From: Thermomonas brevis
GTDB taxonomy: Bacteria > Pseudomonadota > Gammaproteobacteria > Xanthomonadales > Xanthomonadaceae
Reading direction: 5' to 3'
NCBI RefSeq assembly: GCF_014395425.1
Contig: NZ_CP060711.1
Coordinates: forward strand, 1,736,001 to 1,800,000
DNA length: 64,000 bases
The position numbers were made by a program, and so were the translations under genes. Every line of letters begins with the position of its first letter. The stretch's first letter is position 1. Below, in pieces: positions 1-10,731 of this stretch. Under the pieces are notes generated by a model. It did no database searches and had not been told where the DNA came from. It saw only the letters and a list, made by a program, of their open reading frames with translations.

Positions 1-1
1 G

Positions 2-199
2 GACGACGCGCGCATCGTCGCCGCGATGCGCCTGCTGTGGACGCGCACCAAGCAGCTGGTGGAGCCGTCGTCCGCCGTCGCGCTGGCGGCGGTGCTGGCG
101 CAGCGCGAACGGTTCGCCGGACGCAGGGTCGGCATCGTGCTGTCCGGCGGCAACGTGGATCTGGACGCCCTGCCGGCGCTGCTGGCCCTCGCGGCCTGA
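2..199 (+). CDS. Threonine/serine dehydratase-like PLP enzyme, C-terminal end (partial)
   Basis: Only the last 65 codons are present; the gene enters from the left edge. The frame ends in the segment VGIVLSGGNVDLDALPALL, which is the typical C-terminal signature of the fold-type II PLP enzymes (threonine dehydratase IlvA/TdcB, serine racemase), where the SGGN loop lies near the cofactor phosphate. The preceding stretch (LVEPSSAVALAAVL) matches the conserved EPSGA-like helix of the same family. The catalytic lysine is outside the window, so substrate (threonine, serine or hydroxyaspartate) cannot be decided. It converges with the receiver-kinase gene that ends 3 bp downstream on the other strand. 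Confidence 0.75.
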   Translation, partial: DDARIVAAMRLLWTRTKQLVEPSSAVALAAVLAQRERFAGRRVGIVLSGGNVDLDALPALLALAA

Positions 200-202
200 G
201 CG

Positions 203-1360
203 TCAGTCCAGCGCCAGCGGCGCGGCCTGCGTGCGCGTTCCGTCCGGCGTGGCGGCGGCGGGCTGGCGCGGGATCCACAGCGTGAACACCACCTCGCCGT
301 CCACGTTCGCCGCGCCGACCTCGCCGCCGTGCGCGCGCACGAACTGGTCGACGATGTAGAGCCCCAGCCCCAGCCCGCTGCTGGCGTGGAAGCTGCTCTT
401 GAACGGCTCGAACAGGCGCGGCAGCAGCGCGTCGTCGATGCGGCCGCGGTTGCGCACCCGCACCCGCAACCGGTCGGCATCGCCGCCGTCCAGGTGCACC
501 GACACCCGCGCGTCGTCGGCATGGCGCACCGCGTTGCCCACCAGGTTGGACAGCACCTGGGTCATGCGGTCGGCGTCGAAGCGGCCACACAGCGCGCCTT
601 CGCGCACCACCTCCACCGCCACCCCGGGCGCGGACTGGCGGAACTCCTCCACGACCTCCTCGGCCACCGCGCGCAGGTCGCCCTCCTGCGGTTCGAGCCG
701 CAGCACGCCGGAGCGGATCTTCGAGAAGTCCAGCAGCTGCGCGATCATCCGCGCCATGCGGTGGGCGCTGTCGAGGATGCGCCCGGCGATGCGGCCGCGG
801 TCGGCCTCCGGCGGCATCAGGTCCAGCGATTCGGCGCACAGGCTGATCACCGACAGCGGCGTGCGCAGGTCGTGGGTCATCACCGCGATCATGGTTTCGT
901 TGAGCGCCAGCGCGCGCGCCAGGCGCTCGTTGCTCTGCCGCATCAGCTCGCGCTGCCGGGCCATCTCCACGAACACCCGCACCTTGCTGAGGATGACGTG
1001 CGGCTCCACCGGCTTGTACAGGAAGTCCACCGCGCCGCTGTCGTAGCCCTGGAACATCCGGTGCGGATCGCGCGGCGAGGCGGTGAGGAAGATGATCGGC
1101 ACCTCGCGGGTGCGGTTGGAGCCGCGCATCAGTTCGGCCAGGTCGAAGCCGTTCATCTCCGGCATGTTGACGTCCAGCAGCGCCACCGCGATGGAATGCG
1201 TCAGCAGCAGCTCCAGCGCCTGCGCGCCGGAGCCGGCGGTCAGCACCGACAGGCCCTCGCCCTCCAGGATGGCGCGCATCGCCAGCAGGTTCTGCGGCAC
1301 GTCGTCGACGATCAGCACGTTGGCCTGCGGCAGCGTCGATTCCGCCTGCGTAAGATTCAT
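203..1360 (-). CDS. Response-regulator receiver / histidine kinase fusion
   Basis: 385 aa. Residues about 14-130 form a receiver domain (acid pair D19-D20, phospho-acceptor D63 in LLDVNMPEMNG, K116). HisKA follows (TMDHLRTP-type motif with H163 in MTHDLRTPLS), then HATPase_c (N-box NLVGNAVRHA and G2 box SGLGLGLYI). The G1 box reads VRNRGRI, so the usual Asp is Asn, a variant also known in other kinases. There is no membrane segment, so it is probably cytoplasmic. The start ATG overlaps the stop of cheB by 4 bp (ATGA). It is the last gene of the kinase-cheR-cheB operon, and may receive phosphate from the upstream hybrid kinase on its own receiver. The signal sensed is unknown. Confidence 0.9.
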   Translation of the reverse strand: MNLTQAESTLPQANVLIVDDVPQNLLAMRAILEGEGLSVLTAGSGAQALELLLTHSIAVALLDVNMPEMNGFDLAELMRGSNRTREVPIIFLTASPRDPHRMFQGYDSGAVDFLYKPVEPHVILSKVRVFVEMARQRELMRQSNERLARALALNETMIAVMTHDLRTPLSVISLCAESLDLMPPEADRGRIAGRILDSAHRMARMIAQLLDFSKIRSGVLRLEPQEGDLRAVAEEVVEEFRQSAPGVAVEVVREGALCGRFDADRMTQVLSNLVGNAVRHADDARVSVHLDGGDADRLRVRVRNRGRIDDALLPRLFEPFKSSFHASSGLGLGLYIVDQFVRAHGGEVGAANVDGEVVFTLWIPRQPAAATPDGTRTQAAPLALD

Positions 1361-1935
1361 CGGCACACCCCTGACAGTTGCTGGATCATCTGGCGCAGCG
1401 TGAGCACGGCGTCCGCGCCGGCGCTTTCCAGCGCCGCGGCCGGCATCACCGGCATCTCCGCCTCGTCGGGATCCTGGACCCACACCCTGCCGCCCGCATG
1501 GCGGACGGCGACCGCTCCCCGCGCGCCGTCGGCGCTGGCGCCGGTCAGCACGATCGCCAGCAGCTCGTGGCGCCAGACGTGCGCGGCGGATTCGAACAGC
1601 ACGTCGATCGACGGCATCGAATACAGCTGCGGCGCGTCCACCGACAGCGCGACGTGTCCGGCGTCCTCCACCATCAGGTGGTAGTCCGGCGGCGCCAGCA
1701 GCACCTGCCCGGGCGCGATGGGCTGCTTGTCCTCGGCTTCCGCTACCGGCAGCGCGGCGGCGCTCGCCATCAGCTCCGCCAGCAGGCTGGGGCGCTCGCG
1801 CGGCAGGTGGATCACCACCAGCACCGCACACGGCAGACTGGCCGGCAGGCCGGCGAGCAGGGTGCGCACCGCCACCACGCCGCCGGCGGACGCGCCGATC
1901 ACGATGGCCCTGGGCGGCGGCTGCAACAGGGTCAT
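1357..1935 (-). CDS. cheB: Stand-alone CheB-type methylesterase (no receiver domain)
   Basis: 192 aa, about half of a full CheB, because the N-terminal receiver domain is absent. The catalytic domain is complete: Ser16 in GASAGG, His43 in VIHLP and Asp136 in LTGASADG, corresponding to the Ser-His-Asp triad of CheB. Family role: hydrolysis of glutamyl methyl esters or deamidation of glutamines on chemoreceptors. No receptor gene is present here, so the substrate is unknown. Start and stop both overlap neighbours by 4 bp (cheR upstream, receiver-kinase downstream), implying coupled translation. Without a receiver, its activity cannot be switched by phosphorylation of its own N-terminus. Confidence 0.9.
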   Translation of the reverse strand: MTLLQPPPRAIVIGASAGGVVAVRTLLAGLPASLPCAVLVVIHLPRERPSLLAELMASAAALPVAEAEDKQPIAPGQVLLAPPDYHLMVEDAGHVALSVDAPQLYSMPSIDVLFESAAHVWRHELLAIVLTGASADGARGAVAVRHAGGRVWVQDPDEAEMPVMPAAALESAGADAVLTLRQMIQQLSGVCR

Positions 1936-2752
1936 GCCCGCTTCCGGAACAGTTTCTGGGCGGCGACCAGCGGCTCGAACGCGTCGGCGTTCGCGCCGAA
2001 GCGCAGCGATTCCTTGCTGCCCAGGCCGAGGAAGCCGCGGTGCACCAGCGCGTCGCGGAACAGGCCGACGGCCCGATCCTGCAAGCCGGCGTTGAAGTAG
2101 ATCAGCACGTTGCGGCAGGACACCAGGTGCACTTCCGAGAACACCGCGTCGGTCGCCAGGCTGTGGTCGGCGAACACCGCGTGCTTGCGCAGCCGGCGGT
2201 CGAACACCGCGCGGCCGTAGGCGCTGCTGTAGTAGTCCGACAGCGAGCCGGTGCCGCCGGCCGCCTGGTAGTTGCGGCTGAAGCCCGCCACCCGGCTGCT
2301 CTCGTAGGTGGCGGCCTCGCCCGCGCGCAGCGCCTGCGGGTTGATGTCGGTGGCGTAGATCAGGGTGCGTTCCAGCAGCCCTTCCTCGGCCAGCAGGATG
2401 GCGAGCGACCAGACTTCCTCGCCGGTGCTGCAGCCGGCCACCCAGATCTTGATCGACGGATAGGTGCGCAGGATCGGCACCACGTGCACGCGCAGGGCCA
2501 GGAAGTAGGCCGGGTCGCGGAACATCTCCGAGACCTGCACGGTGAAGAACGGCAGGGTCTGGGCGAACGCCTCCGGCTCGTGCAGGACCAGGTGCTGCAA
2601 ATCGGCCACGCGCGCGCAGTCCAGGCGCTGCATGGCCTGGCGCACGCGGCGGCGCACCGAGGCCATCGCGTAGTCGCGGAAGTCGTGGTGGTAGCGCTGG
2701 AACACGGCTTCCAGCAACAGCCGCACCTCCAGGTCGAACAGCGCCTCCTCGT

Positions 2753-2756
<4 letters not shown>
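1932..2756 (-). CDS. cheR: CheR-type protein-glutamate methyltransferase
   Basis: 274 aa from a GTG start, chosen because it gives a GTGA overlap with the stop of the hybrid kinase. The N-terminal helical domain (about 1-75) is followed by the SAM-binding domain: motif I VAGCSTGEEVWSL, ATDINPQAL, and the late conserved segment SCRNVLIYF. This is the standard CheR layout and length. It would transfer methyl groups from SAM to glutamates of a receptor-like protein. Being paired with a receiver-less CheB and two kinases and not with CheA/CheW, it probably belongs to an alternative signalling system in which a methylated partner tunes the kinases; the partner is not visible. Confidence 0.92.
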
Positions 2757-5887
<3,131 letters not shown>

Positions 5888-6019
5888 GCATGCATCCGGC
5901 GGAGAAAACGGCCTAGCCTAACCGCATCGCGTCGACGCGGGCTTCATCCTCGGTCTGATCGCCGCGCCATGCCTGCGCGCGCGGGCCGCACGTAGCATCC
6001 AGCGCGAACTTCTTTCCAG

Positions 6020-6045
6020 GGGATGCCGACGACCGCCGGCATCCC
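6020..6045. terminator. Stem-loop between bioC and the kinase operon
   Basis: A 9-bp perfect stem (GGGATGCCG / CGGCATCCC) with an 8-nt loop lies 13 nt beyond the bioC stop codon. No clear U-run follows on either strand, so it may stabilise a 3' end or terminate weakly. The rest of 5888-6058 shows no gene. Confidence 0.4.
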
Positions 6046-6058
6046 GTATCGGCTTGCG

Positions 6059-6982
6059 CTACGCCCGGCGGCGGATCGGAATCCGCGACACCGGCACCGC
6101 CACCAGATCGGCGCCGCCTTCGCGGATCGGCGCGCCCGGCTCCGGCGCCCAGGCCATCGCGCTGATGATTTCCCAGGTCGCCGGCAGGCCGGCGTCGACG
6201 CGGTGCGTCTCATACGCGGCGGCGGCGGCGGCGAAGCGCCCGCGCCCGGTCAGGGTGGCGCGGCGCGAGGCCAGCGCGTTGGTCGCGCCCAGCGCGCGCA
6301 GTTCGTGCATCAGCGCGGGCATGTCCGGGTACAGCGTGACCTCCTCGTCGCGGTCCACCACCGGCTGGAAGAAGCCGGCGTTGACCAGCGCATCGCCGAT
6401 GCCGGCGGTGTCCACGAACGGGCTGACGTGCGGCGCGGCGTCGGCCTGCGCGAACGCGCCGCGCAGCTCCCACAGCGTTTCCGGGCCGAAGGTGGAGAAC
6501 AGCAGCAGGCCCTGCGGCTTGAGCGCGCGGCGGAAGCCGTTGAGCACCGCGTCGAGGTCTTCCACCCATTGCAGGCACAGGTTGGAAAAGATCACGTCGA
6601 CGCTGCCCTCGGCCAGCGGCAGGCGGCGCGCGTCGGCGCAGACCTGCACCGGCGCGCGCGCGAACGGGTTGGACAGCCAGCGCGATGCCGGCTTCGACGC
6701 CGCGCGCGCCTGCCGCAGCATCGGCAAGGCGAGGTCGAACGACAGGATTTCCGCCTTCGGCCAGCGCTTTTGCAGCAGCGCGCTGGCGTGGCCGGTGCCG
6801 CAGCCGAGGTCGAGCACGCGGCGCGGCGGCTCACGCTTCAGGGCGGGATCGTCGAGGTAGTCCAGCGATTCGATCAGCCGCGCCTCGGCCAATCGCTGCA
6901 ACTGCGCCACGGCGTCGTAGCCGGCGGCGGAGCGCGAGAACGCGCGGCGGACCTGCTTGGCGTCGAACAGAGGTGCGTTCAT
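6059..6982 (-). CDS. bioC: Malonyl-ACP O-methyltransferase BioC
   Basis: 307 aa, somewhat longer than typical BioC (about 250-290). Class I SAM fold: motif I VLDLGCGTG (56-64), then FDLALPML, and the post-motif region SNLCLQWVEDLDAVL that is typical of BioC. It methylates the free carboxylate of malonyl-ACP so that fatty-acid synthesis can build the pimeloyl chain of biotin. The start ATG overlaps the stop of bioH by 4 bp, and BioH removes the same methyl group once pimeloyl-ACP is made, which supports the assignment. No bioD or bioA is present in the window. Confidence 0.93.
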   Translation of the reverse strand: MNAPLFDAKQVRRAFSRSAAGYDAVAQLQRLAEARLIESLDYLDDPALKREPPRRVLDLGCGTGHASALLQKRWPKAEILSFDLALPMLRQARAASKPASRWLSNPFARAPVQVCADARRLPLAEGSVDVIFSNLCLQWVEDLDAVLNGFRRALKPQGLLLFSTFGPETLWELRGAFAQADAAPHVSPFVDTAGIGDALVNAGFFQPVVDRDEEVTLYPDMPALMHELRALGATNALASRRATLTGRGRFAAAAAAYETHRVDAGLPATWEIISAMAWAPEPGAPIREGGADLVAVPVSRIPIRRRA

Positions 6983-7890
6983 TGCTTATGCCCGTCATCT
7001 GGCCCTTGCTCGTCATTCCCGCGAAGGCGGGCCGCTTCTGACAGACGAAGGTCTGTCCCATCCAGCTCTTGCGGTTGCCCTTGAGAATCAAAAACTGGAT
7101 TCCCGCCTTCGCGGGAATGACGGTCGGAAACATCAAGAAAATCGAGCAGCGCATCCGCCACGTCATCCGCATGGGTCAGGAACGGCGCATGGCCGGCATG
7201 CTCGATCTGCACGAAGCGCGCGTCCGGCGCGATCGCGGCGGACGCCTGCATCGCCGCCGGGTTGACCAGCCGGTCGCGGCGTCCGCCGAGCCACAGGCTG
7301 GGCACGGGCAGCGACGGCAGCGCGTCGCGCAGGTCGCTGGCCTGCAAGACCCGCAGCCCTTCCGCCAGCACGCGCGGCAAGGGCTCGCCGTGCGCCAGCA
7401 CCGCGTCGCGCAGCATCCGCAGCTCCTCGCGCATACGGTCGGAGCCGAAGGCTTCCAGCGCGATGAAGCGGTCGATGGTGCCCTGCCAGTCGGCGCGCAG
7501 GCCGGCGGCGAAGCCGAGGAAGACGTTCGCCGGCATGCCTTCCGGCCAGTCGTCGGCGACCACGAACTTCGGCGTGGCGCAGACCATCGCCAGCGCGGGC
7601 ACGCGCGCCGGCTGCGTCGATGCCGCATGCAGCGCGATCAGCCCGCCCAGCGACCAGCCGCACCACGGCGCCTCCGGCACCGCGTCGAGCAGCGCCTGCG
7701 CGCACGCAGCCAGCTCGAGCGGCACGCCGCAGTCGCGATTGTGGCCGTGGCCGGGCAGATCGACCACGTGCAGCGTGCGGTGCGCGCGCAGGCGTTCGAC
7801 CAGCGGCGCGAAGATGCCGCCGTGCATCGCCCAGCCATGCAGCAGCACCAGCGGCGGGCCGTTGCCGATCACGTCGACGTGCAGGCTCAT
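6979..7890 (-). CDS. bioH: Pimeloyl-ACP methyl ester carboxylesterase BioH with repeat-derived tail
   Basis: 303 aa alpha/beta hydrolase; usual BioH is about 255 aa. LLHGW oxyanion segment, nucleophile Ser80 in GWSLGG, Asp206 and His234 (EHAGHAPF) form the triad. It hydrolyses the methyl ester of pimeloyl-ACP. The normal fold ends near residue 253; residues 254-303 (DRHSREGGNP... onward) are the translation of a palindromic repeat at 7011-7122 plus flanking bases. The frame still ends in an ATGA overlap with bioC. The start ATG overlaps the CoA-transferase stop by 4 bp. The tail may be harmless or may alter stability. Confidence 0.92.
   Translation of the reverse strand: MSLHVDVIGNGPPLVLLHGWAMHGGIFAPLVERLRAHRTLHVVDLPGHGHNRDCGVPLELAACAQALLDAVPEAPWCGWSLGGLIALHAASTQPARVPALAMVCATPKFVVADDWPEGMPANVFLGFAAGLRADWQGTIDRFIALEAFGSDRMREELRMLRDAVLAHGEPLPRVLAEGLRVLQASDLRDALPSLPVPSLWLGGRRDRLVNPAAMQASAAIAPDARFVQIEHAGHAPFLTHADDVADALLDFLDVSDRHSREGGNPVFDSQGQPQELDGTDLRLSEAARLRGNDEQGPDDGHKQ
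7011..7122. repeat. Palindromic repeat, family A (paired dRS3-like hairpins), inside bioH
   Basis: Begins CGTCATTCCCGCGAAGGCGG and ends in its inverted counterpart TTCCCGCCTTCGCGGGAATG, with about 70 nt between. The outer ends pair with each other, so the whole unit can fold. The core ATTCCC-N8-GGGAAT is intact in the right half. It is read through by bioH as its last 50 codons. Related copies lie at 9210, 14335, 19305 and 48485. Confidence 0.85.
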
Positions 7891-9077
7891 GGGATGCGCT
7901 CCTTCGCCAGTGCGGCGGTCACTTCCTGCGTGTGTGCGCCCAGCTTGGGCGACGGGCGATCCAGCGCCAGCTTTGCTCCCGAGAACCGGATCGGCGTGCG
8001 CACGCCGGGAATGCGCCCATCCGCCACGTCTGGCGCATCGAGATCGAGGCGCAGGCCGCGATGGCGCACCTGCGGATCGTCGAACACCTCCGCGACGCTG
8101 TTGATCGGCCCGGCCGGCACGCCCTGCGCTTCCAGCTTCGCCAGCACGTCGTCGCGCGAACTGCGCGCGAACGCATCGGCCAGCAGCGGCACCAGGACGT
8201 CGCGATGCCGCACGCGGTCGGCATTGGTGGCGAAGCGCGGATCGTTCGCCAGCTGCGGCACGTCCAGCACGTCGCACAAGCGCGCGAACTGCGCATCGTT
8301 GCCCACCGCCAGCATCAGCGCGCCGTCGCTGGCGGCGAACGCCTGGTACGGCACGATGTTGGGATGCGCGGTGCCCATGCGCGTCGGCGACATGCCGGAG
8401 ACGAGGTAATTCATCGCCTGGTTCGCCAACATCCCGACCATCGAATCCAGCAGCGCGATGTCGACGTGCTGGCCGCGCCCCGTGCGCGCGCGCTGCAGCA
8501 GCGCGGCCTGGATGGCGATGACGCCGTGCTGGGCGGCGAACAGGTCGGCGAAAGCGACGCCGATCTTCTGCGGGCCGCCGTCGGGTTCACCGGTCAGCGA
8601 CATGATCCCGCCCATCGCCTGGATCATCGCGTCGTAGCCGGCGCGCGCCGCGTACGGGCCGTCCTGGCCGAAGCCGGTGATCGAGCAATAGACCAGGCGC
8701 GGGTTGAGCGCGTGCAGGCTGGCGTAGTCGAGGCCGTATTTCGCCAGCGCGCCGACCTTGAAGTTCTCGATGAAGACATCGGCATCGCCGGCGAGATCGC
8801 GCACCAGCGCGCGGCCTTCCTCGCTGCGCAGGTCGGCCACCACCGAGCGCTTGCCGCGGTTGCAGGCGTGGAAATAGGCGGCATCGCCCTCACTGCCGTC
8901 GGCGTTGCGGACGAAGGGTGGGCCCCAGCGGCGGGTGTCGTCGCCTTCCGGCGCTTCCACCTTCACCACGTCGGCGCCCAGGTCGGCCAGGGTCTGGCCG
9001 ATCCACGGGCCGGCCAGGATCCGCGCCAGTTCCACCACCTTCAGCCCCGCCAGCGGGGCGTCGTTGCTGCTGCTCAA
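7887..9077 (-). CDS. CaiB/BaiF-type (class III) CoA-transferase
   Basis: 396 aa from a TTG start preceded by an AAGGTG ribosome-binding site 5 nt upstream. An in-frame ATG 78 nt further up (9155) would add 26 unrelated residues (Pro/Arg/Ser-rich) and has no better signal. Family features: N-terminal PLAGLKVVELARILAGPW, ADLGADVVKVEAPEGDD, the RGKRSV loop, ENFKVGAL, and the TGEPDGGPQKIGVAFADLFA segment. Length is normal for formyl-CoA transferase/CaiB relatives. It moves CoA between carboxylic acids; the acids cannot be read from sequence. It overlaps bioH by 4 bp, so it is co-transcribed with bioH-bioC, but no biotin step needs it. It might belong to the inserted block described in the findings. 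Confidence 0.85.
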   Translation of the reverse strand: MSSSNDAPLAGLKVVELARILAGPWIGQTLADLGADVVKVEAPEGDDTRRWGPPFVRNADGSEGDAAYFHACNRGKRSVVADLRSEEGRALVRDLAGDADVFIENFKVGALAKYGLDYASLHALNPRLVYCSITGFGQDGPYAARAGYDAMIQAMGGIMSLTGEPDGGPQKIGVAFADLFAAQHGVIAIQAALLQRARTGRGQHVDIALLDSMVGMLANQAMNYLVSGMSPTRMGTAHPNIVPYQAFAASDGALMLAVGNDAQFARLCDVLDVPQLANDPRFATNADRVRHRDVLVPLLADAFARSSRDDVLAKLEAQGVPAGPINSVAEVFDDPQVRHRGLRLDLDAPDVADGRIPGVRTPIRFSGAKLALDRPSPKLGAHTQEVTAALAKERIP

Positions 9078-9425
9078 AACTGCACCTTGCGATGACGGCG
9101 TCCGGCGCGGCGGCGGGACGGTCGAATGTCCGATCCGCGAGAAGCCCTCGCCCATCGCCCCGGAAACGGGGATGCATGGAGGTCGGCGTTCGACGGATCA
9201 ACGTCTCGGGTTCCCGCTTCGGACCGGCATTCGCCTGTCAGAAGCGGCGCGGGAACGACGAGCCAGAAACCTGCGGAATACCGCACTAGTGTGGGACGAA
9301 GGCCGGGGCCTGTCGAGGCGCGGCGCGGGCCGCCACCGCCGCTGGCACCAGTCCATGTTTCAATCTGGCCCTATGACAGCCCCCGGCGCCCCCGCAGTCT
9401 GGCAAGCGAGCCAAGGAGCCCCGCC
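9078..9425. other. Divergent intergenic region with a decayed family A repeat
   Basis: Separates the CoA-transferase (minus) from gabT (plus), so promoters for both should lie here; none stands out. At 9210-9258 GTTCCCGCTTC pairs with GAAGCGGCGCGGGAAC, and the flank CTGTCAGAAGCGGC resembles (inverted) the interior of the repeat at 7011-7122, so it looks like a degraded copy of family A. The gabT Shine-Dalgarno AAGGAG is at 9412-9417. No gene is supported in this stretch. Confidence 0.5.
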
Positions 9426-10715
9426 GTGACCGACAACGCCAGCCTGCTGCAACGCCGCAACGCCGCCATCCCGCGCGGCGTCGGCACCGCCATGACCGCC
9501 TTCGCCGACCGCGCCGAAAACGCCGAGCTGTGGGACGTGGAGGGCCGCCGCTACGTGGATTTCGCCGGCGGCATCGCCGTGCTCAACGTCGGCCACCGGC
9601 ATCCGAAGGTGATGGCGGCGGTGCGCGACCAGTTGGAGCGCTTCACCCATACCGCCTTCCAGGTGAACGCCTACGAGTCCTACGTCGCGCTGGCCGAGCG
9701 CCTCAACGCGCTGGCGCCGATCGATGGCCCGGCCAAGACCATCCTGTTCTCCACCGGCGCGGAAGCCGTGGAGAACGCGATCAAGATCGCCCGCGCCGCC
9801 ACCGGCCGGCACGCGGTGGTCGCCTTCGGCGGCGGCTTCCACGGGCGCAGCTTCATGGCGATGGCGCTGACCGGCAAGACCGCGCCGTACAAGAAGGGCT
9901 TCGGGCCGCTGCCCGGCGGCGTGTACCACCTGCCGTTCCCGGTGGCGCACGCCGGTATCGACGTGGCGCGCAGCCTGCAGGCGCTGCACGACCTGTTCAA
10001 GGCCGACGTCTCCGCCGAGGAGATCGCCGCGATCATCGTCGAGCCGGTGCAGGGCGAAGGCGGCTTCAACGCCGCACCGCCGGAGCTGCTGCAGGCGCTG
10101 CGCGGCATCGCCGACGCCCACGGCATCGTGCTGATCGCCGACGAGGTGCAGACCGGCATCGGCCGCACCGGGCGGATGTTCGCGATGGAGCATTCCGGGG
10201 TGAAGCCGGACCTGATCGTCACCGCCAAGTCGCTGGGCGGCGGGCTGCCGCTGTCGGGCGTGATCGGCCGCGCCGCGCTGATGGACGCGCCGGCGCCGGG
10301 CGGGCTCGGTGGCACCTATGCCGGTTCGCCGCTGGCCTGCGCCGCCGCGCTGGCGGTGCTGGACGTGTTCGAGGAGGAGCGCCTGCTCGACCGCGCGGAT
10401 GCGCTGGGCGCGCGCGTCGTCGCCAGGCTCGATGCTTGGACGCAGCGCGGCGACCTGCGCCCGATCGGCCACATCCGCGGGCTGGGCGCGATGATCGCCT
10501 TCGACCTGCTGCGCGAGCGCGGCGGCGTCGAGGTCGATCCGGCCGCCACCCAGGCCGTGCTCAAGCGCGCGCATGCGCTGGGCCTGATCCTGCTCGGCTG
10601 CGGCGGCCAGGGCGAGGCGATCCGCCTGCTGTTCCCGCTGACCATTCCGGACGCGGTACTGGACGAGGGCATGGCGCTGCTGGAGCAGGCGCTGGCCGCG
10701 GACGGGGCCGGCTGA
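9426..10715 (+). CDS. gabT: 4-aminobutyrate aminotransferase (class III)
   Basis: 429 aa from a GTG start with AAGGAG 8 nt upstream. Fold-type I class III aminotransferase: STGAEAVENAIKIARAATGR, FGGGFHGRS, EPVQGEGGFNAAP, the cofactor Asp239 in LIADEVQTGIGRTG, Schiff-base lysine K268 in TAKSLGGGLP and the GGTYAGSPLA loop. These match GabT more closely than ornithine or acetylornithine transaminases. It converts GABA plus 2-oxoglutarate to succinate semialdehyde and glutamate. The product is the substrate of GabD, encoded 10 kb downstream on the same strand. The next gene is a GabR/MocR-like regulator 16 bp away. Confidence 0.9.
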   Translation: MTDNASLLQRRNAAIPRGVGTAMTAFADRAENAELWDVEGRRYVDFAGGIAVLNVGHRHPKVMAAVRDQLERFTHTAFQVNAYESYVALAERLNALAPIDGPAKTILFSTGAEAVENAIKIARAATGRHAVVAFGGGFHGRSFMAMALTGKTAPYKKGFGPLPGGVYHLPFPVAHAGIDVARSLQALHDLFKADVSAEEIAAIIVEPVQGEGGFNAAPPELLQALRGIADAHGIVLIADEVQTGIGRTGRMFAMEHSGVKPDLIVTAKSLGGGLPLSGVIGRAALMDAPAPGGLGGTYAGSPLACAAALAVLDVFEEERLLDRADALGARVVARLDAWTQRGDLRPIGHIRGLGAMIAFDLLRERGGVEVDPAATQAVLKRAHALGLILLGCGGQGEAIRLLFPLTIPDAVLDEGMALLEQALAADGAG

Positions 10716-10731
10716 GCCGCCCGCGCCCGCG

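Noticed and set aside
9126..9425. N-terminal extension of GabT by about 100 codons
   Set aside because: The extension crosses a decayed repeat and the divergent promoter region; the GTG at 9426 has an AAGGAG site and yields the usual GabT N-terminus.
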